Source of the DNA: Reyranella sp. CPCC 100927
GTDB lineage: Bacteria > Pseudomonadota > Alphaproteobacteria > Reyranellales > Reyranellaceae
Assembly: GCF_007859315.1 (NCBI RefSeq)
Contig: NZ_VOHA01000023.1
Coordinates: 55,199-119,198, forward strand
Length of the DNA: 64,000 nucleotides
Reading direction: 5' to 3'
Shown: one piece after another, positions 61,252 to 64,000 of the stretch
Position numbering within the stretch: position 1 is the stretch's first letter
Layout: each line of letters opens with the position of its first letter
Notes under the pieces: model-generated
Told to the model about the DNA's origin: nothing
Databases searched by the model: none
Seen by the model: the letters and a program-made list of their open reading frames with translations, nothing else
Program-made: the position numbers and the translations under genes

Positions 61252-62985
61252 ATGACCGGAGCGGCAAGCCTCATGGCCACAAGCGCGCCAAGTCCGCAGA
61301 CGCCGGGCACGGATGGTGACAGCACCGTCACCCCTGTGCGCGCGCTGGGCCAGGCCGCGCGCGAGGTCTGGTACCGCTCCCCCCTCTACAGCCTGTCCCT
61401 GCGCGGCCGGCCGCCCTCGGCGTTCCTCGCCGTGGCGCCCGATCCGTGGCCCGGCGATGCGGCGCGGGCCGAGGCCCTGCTGGCCGGCAAGCTGGCGATC
61501 GCCGGCCGTTCGGCCGCGCTGGCGCCCGATCCCTGGCACCGGCCCGGCGCCGATCCGGCCTGGCTGGCCGGCCTGCACAGTTTCGACTGGCTGCGCGACC
61601 TGCGCGACCACGGCGGCACCGACGGTGCCCGGCTGGCGATGCGCTGCGTCGAGGACTGGATGGCGTCCAACACGCGCTGGTCGCCGATCGGCTGGCGCGA
61701 CGACGTGCTGGCGACGCGGGTCGTGAACTGGATCCGTCACTACGATTTCCTGGCCGCCGAGGCGCCGTCGGACTTCACCGGGCGCTTCGTCGACAGCCTG
61801 GCACGCCAGCGCCGCCACCTGGAGCGGCGCCTGGGCGCCGGCATCGTCGGCGCGCGCGGGCTGGCGGCGCTGAAGGCCGCCACCGTCGTCGACGCCGCCT
61901 TCGTGCGCGGCGACCAGAACCGCGAGCGGCGCCTGGCGCGCACCATCAGCCGGCTGGCCGCGGCGCTGCCGCGCATCGTGCTGCCCGACGGCACCATCGC
62001 CGACCGCAGCCCGCAGGCCCAGGTGCAGGCGCTGCGCGACCTGATCGACATCCGCGCCGTGCTGGTGTCGGCCGAGCGGCCGGCGCCGGCGGCGCTGCAG
62101 GACGCCATCGACCGCGCCGCGCCGATGCTGCGCTTCCTGCGCCACGGCGATGGCGGGCTGGCGCTGTTCAACGGGTCCGACGCCGGCGATCCGACCGCCA
62201 TCGACCTGGTGCTGGCGCGCTCGGGCAACGGCGCGCGGGCGCCGCTGGATGCGCCGCAGGGCGGCTTCGTGCGGCTGGCCGCCGGCCAGGCGCTGGTGGT
62301 GGCCGATGCCGGCACGCCGCCGGGCAAGGGCATGGACCTGGAGACCCACGCCGGCACCCTGTCGGTCGAGTTCTCGGTGGGGTCGGAGCGCGTGTTCGGC
62401 AACTGCGGCGCCTATGCCGGGCTCACCGACGACTGGCGCTACATGATGCGCTTCACGGCGGCGCACGCCACGGCGATCATCGCCGACACCAACTCCTCGG
62501 AGCTGATCCTCGGCGGCGGCCTCGAATATCCCGCCAGCAACGTGCAGGCGATGCGCGCCGAGCAGGACGGCGCCACGTGGCTGGAGGCCAGCCACGACGG
62601 TTATCGCTCGCTGTTTGGCGTCACGCACCGGCGCCGGCTGTGGCTGGCCGCCGACGGCGGCGACCTGCGCGGCGAGGACAACCTGGTGGGGGTCGACGGC
62701 AAGCCGATCAAGCCCACCGCCAGCGGCCGCAAGTTCGCCATCCGCTTCCACCTGCACCCCGACGTGAAGGCCTCGCTGGCGCAGTCCGGCGCCAGCGCGC
62801 TCTTGCGCCTGCCGTCGGGCCAGGGCTGGAAGGTGCGCGCCAGCGGCGCCACCATGACCCTGGCCGAAAGCGTGTGGCTGGGCGACGGCCAGCGCACCCG
62901 CCGCACTGCCCAGATCGCCCTGGTCGGCGGCCTGGGTCCCGAGGGCGCCAAGGTCAAATGGGCCTTCACCAAGGTCGAGGGCTGA
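61252..62985 (+). CDS. Heparinase II/III-like protein
   Basis: A 577-residue protein of the heparinase II/III-like family found in alphaproteobacteria. The helical toroid half (about 60-330) includes 'SFDWLRDLRDHGG' near 107 and 'WRDDVLATRVVNWIRH' near 146. The beta-sheet half starts near 345 with 'DAPQGGFVRLAAGQALVVAD', a family hallmark (described in part), then 'HAGTLSVEFSVG' with the conserved His. There is no clear signal peptide, although some members are periplasmic lyases of uronic-acid polymers. The role in this group is not established. An alternative start is 61273. Confidence 0.85.
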   Translation: MTGAASLMATSAPSPQTPGTDGDSTVTPVRALGQAAREVWYRSPLYSLSLRGRPPSAFLAVAPDPWPGDAARAEALLAGKLAIAGRSAALAPDPWHRPGADPAWLAGLHSFDWLRDLRDHGGTDGARLAMRCVEDWMASNTRWSPIGWRDDVLATRVVNWIRHYDFLAAEAPSDFTGRFVDSLARQRRHLERRLGAGIVGARGLAALKAATVVDAAFVRGDQNRERRLARTISRLAAALPRIVLPDGTIADRSPQAQVQALRDLIDIRAVLVSAERPAPAALQDAIDRAAPMLRFLRHGDGGLALFNGSDAGDPTAIDLVLARSGNGARAPLDAPQGGFVRLAAGQALVVADAGTPPGKGMDLETHAGTLSVEFSVGSERVFGNCGAYAGLTDDWRYMMRFTAAHATAIIADTNSSELILGGGLEYPASNVQAMRAEQDGATWLEASHDGYRSLFGVTHRRRLWLAADGGDLRGEDNLVGVDGKPIKPTASGRKFAIRFHLHPDVKASLAQSGASALLRLPSGQGWKVRASGATMTLAESVWLGDGQRTRRTAQIALVGGLGPEGAKVKWAFTKVEG

Positions 62986-62987
62986 AA

Positions 62988-63135
62988 CCCCTCTCCCGCC
63001 TGGCGGGAGAGGGAGGGGCCCATCGCGTGCAGCGCGATGGGAGGGTGAGGGATTACGGACAAGGCGCCGCGTCCTTGGGCCCTCATCCGGCTACCGCTGC
63101 GCGGTAGCCACCTTCTCCCGCTCGCGGGAGAAGGG
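62988..63135. repeat. Inverted-repeat element, family C
   Basis: End hairpins CCCTCTCCCGCC...GGCGGGAGAGGG and CTTCTCCCGC...GCGGGAGAAGG, with inner ATCGCGTGCAGCGCGAT and GGCTACCGCTGCGCGGTAGCC hairpins. It starts two bases past the heparinase-like stop. Confidence 0.8.
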
Positions 63136-63171
63136 ACCATGCCCCCCTCTCTTGCTCGTGGGGAATTCCTG

Positions 63172-63187
63172 TCACCCGATCGGGTGA
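63172..63187. promoter_or_regulatory. Perfect 16-bp palindrome, candidate operator
   Basis: TCACCCGATCGGGTGA is symmetrical at every position. Its end is 53 bases before the start of the regulator gene at 63241, a suitable place for autoregulation. Confidence 0.45.
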
Positions 63188-63240
63188 TGACGCCGCGATG
63201 CGCATGAGGGAAAGTACCTGTCTTCAGGGGAGGACGGCCG

Positions 63241-64000
63241 ATGCTCGCGCGCTTCGATGCGCTGGTCGATCGCATCTACGACACGGTGGCAAGCCCACCG
63301 GCCTGGCGTGCGACTCTGACGGGAATCGCCGACGCGCTGGCCAGCAGCAGCGGCGTGCTGATGGGTGTTTCCTTTCCGCAGCAGCGCGTGCTGTGGAACC
63401 ATCTCGGCCGCTACGACCCGGCTTCGGCGCGCACGTTCTGCGACCGTCACTTCCACAACCCTCTCATGAAGGTGGTGCCGGGGCGGCCGGCGGGCGACAT
63501 CGTCTTCGTCGACGAGGCCCTGCCGGCGGATCGCCTGAGGCGGACCCCGTTCTGGGACGAGGTGCTGCATCCCTACGATATCGCCCACGTCGCGGTGGTG
63601 CCGTTGTCGACCCAGCCCGAATGCCTCGCGGCCTTCAACATCTTCCGCTCGCCGGCGCAGGGGCCGTTCACGTCGCACGACCGGTCGTCCCTCGAGCGGC
63701 TGACGCCCCACATGCGCCGTGCCCTGCAGCTTCAGCTACGGGTCGAGGGCTATCAGCAGCTGGTCACCGGTGCCTTCGCGGCGCTCGACCAGCTGGCGGT
63801 CGGTGTCGTCGTGCTGTCGGGTTCGGGCGCCGTCGCCTTCGCCAATCGCCGCGCGCGGCAGATGCATGCCGCCGGTGGCCCGATCCTGCTGCGGGACGGC
63901 ACCGTGGTGGCGCGCGGGGCGGCGCCGTCGGCGGCGTTGCGTCGCCTGATCGCCGGTGCGGTGGACGGCGGGGCCGGCGGTGCGCTGCAGCTCGAGGGCG
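63241..64000 (+). CDS. N-terminal part of a regulator-like protein (probable LuxR type), cut by the window edge
   Basis: The frame runs from ATG 63241 (GGGGAGGA upstream) to the end of the window without a stop, at least 253 residues. Residues 1-165 look like a sensor domain ('LVDRIYDTVASPPAWRATL' at the start, 'FWDEVLHPYDIAHVAVVPL' near 105). Residues about 150-160 read 'LERLTPHMRRALQLQLRV', a linker seen in LuxR-type regulators with GAF- or PAS-like sensors, and a PAS-like domain follows ('GVVVLSGSGAVAFANRRARQ'). The DNA-binding domain, if present, lies outside. Confidence 0.75.
   Translation, partial: MLARFDALVDRIYDTVASPPAWRATLTGIADALASSSGVLMGVSFPQQRVLWNHLGRYDPASARTFCDRHFHNPLMKVVPGRPAGDIVFVDEALPADRLRRTPFWDEVLHPYDIAHVAVVPLSTQPECLAAFNIFRSPAQGPFTSHDRSSLERLTPHMRRALQLQLRVEGYQQLVTGAFAALDQLAVGVVVLSGSGAVAFANRRARQMHAAGGPILLRDGTVVARGAAPSAALRRLIAGAVDGGAGGALQLEG

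Noticed and set aside
60715..62757. 680-codon minus-strand frame
   Set aside because: It runs antisense through the heparinase-like gene and a REP element; no coding signature.

Overview
The window is a GC-rich bacterial chromosome segment, best explained as an alphaproteobacterium. Evidence: the cluster of a DUF1674 protein, htpX and rsmB; a seven-iron ferredoxin; CarD; a DUF1491 protein; a DUF1127 protein; frequent GTG starts; and abundant intergenic REP-like elements. A Rhodospirillales or Hyphomicrobiales relative is plausible, but the order is inference. There is no rRNA, CRISPR array, insertion sequence, integrase or replication origin that I can see. One tRNA gene (Gly, anticodon CCC) is present.

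Layout. 0-5 kb: housekeeping (end of a CorC/HlyC-type protein, carD, ferredoxin, DUF1674 protein, htpX, rsmB). 5-7.2 kb: sparse, with two good sigma70-type promoters, one unknown protein and two tiny hydrophobic ORFs. 7.2-25 kb: metabolic and regulatory genes (exonuclease III, a DsbA-fold isomerase, an M20 amidohydrolase, a lipid kinase, a LysR regulator, an LLM flavin monooxygenase, two-gene HxlR-alkB unit, a MetE-like protein, a sulfite-oxidase-like protein, thiM behind a TPP riboswitch, prfC). 25.8-29.7 kb: creC-creB with creD divergent. 29.8-30.7 kb: a ParDE toxin-antitoxin operon, tail to tail with an orphan addiction-module antitoxin. 30.7-34.4 kb: a three-gene operon (patatin-like lipase, pentapeptide protein, ABC-F ATPase). 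34.7-48 kb: iron permease-like protein, P450, several unknown proteins, rpe, an ABC exporter with a NEW3-domain partner, tRNA-Gly, an SDR, metK and small exported proteins. 48.5-52 kb: a FAD oxidoreductase, a protein with an HExxH motif, and an HMG-CoA lyase family protein.

52.0-57.2 kb is visibly AT-richer than everything around it and has different codon use. It carries two compact, overlapping gene pairs pointing away from each other. The first pair is a HipA-like kinase with a HIRAN-domain protein. The second is a DUF262 (ParB/GmrS-like) protein translationally coupled to an OLD-like ABC ATPase with a C-terminal TOPRIM-type region. I read this as a defence island inserted between metabolic genes. 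It is the most likely place for an undescribed system.

57.3-64 kb returns to GC-rich sequence: a thiolase-fold protein without an apparent nucleophilic cysteine next to a DUF35 protein (aldolase-type pair), an exported legumain/caspase-like peptidase, a heparinase II/III-like protein, and the start of a regulator cut by the window edge.

The intergenic DNA is strikingly rich in inverted-repeat elements of at least six sequence families. Several copies supply ribosome-binding or start-codon sequence to neighbouring genes.
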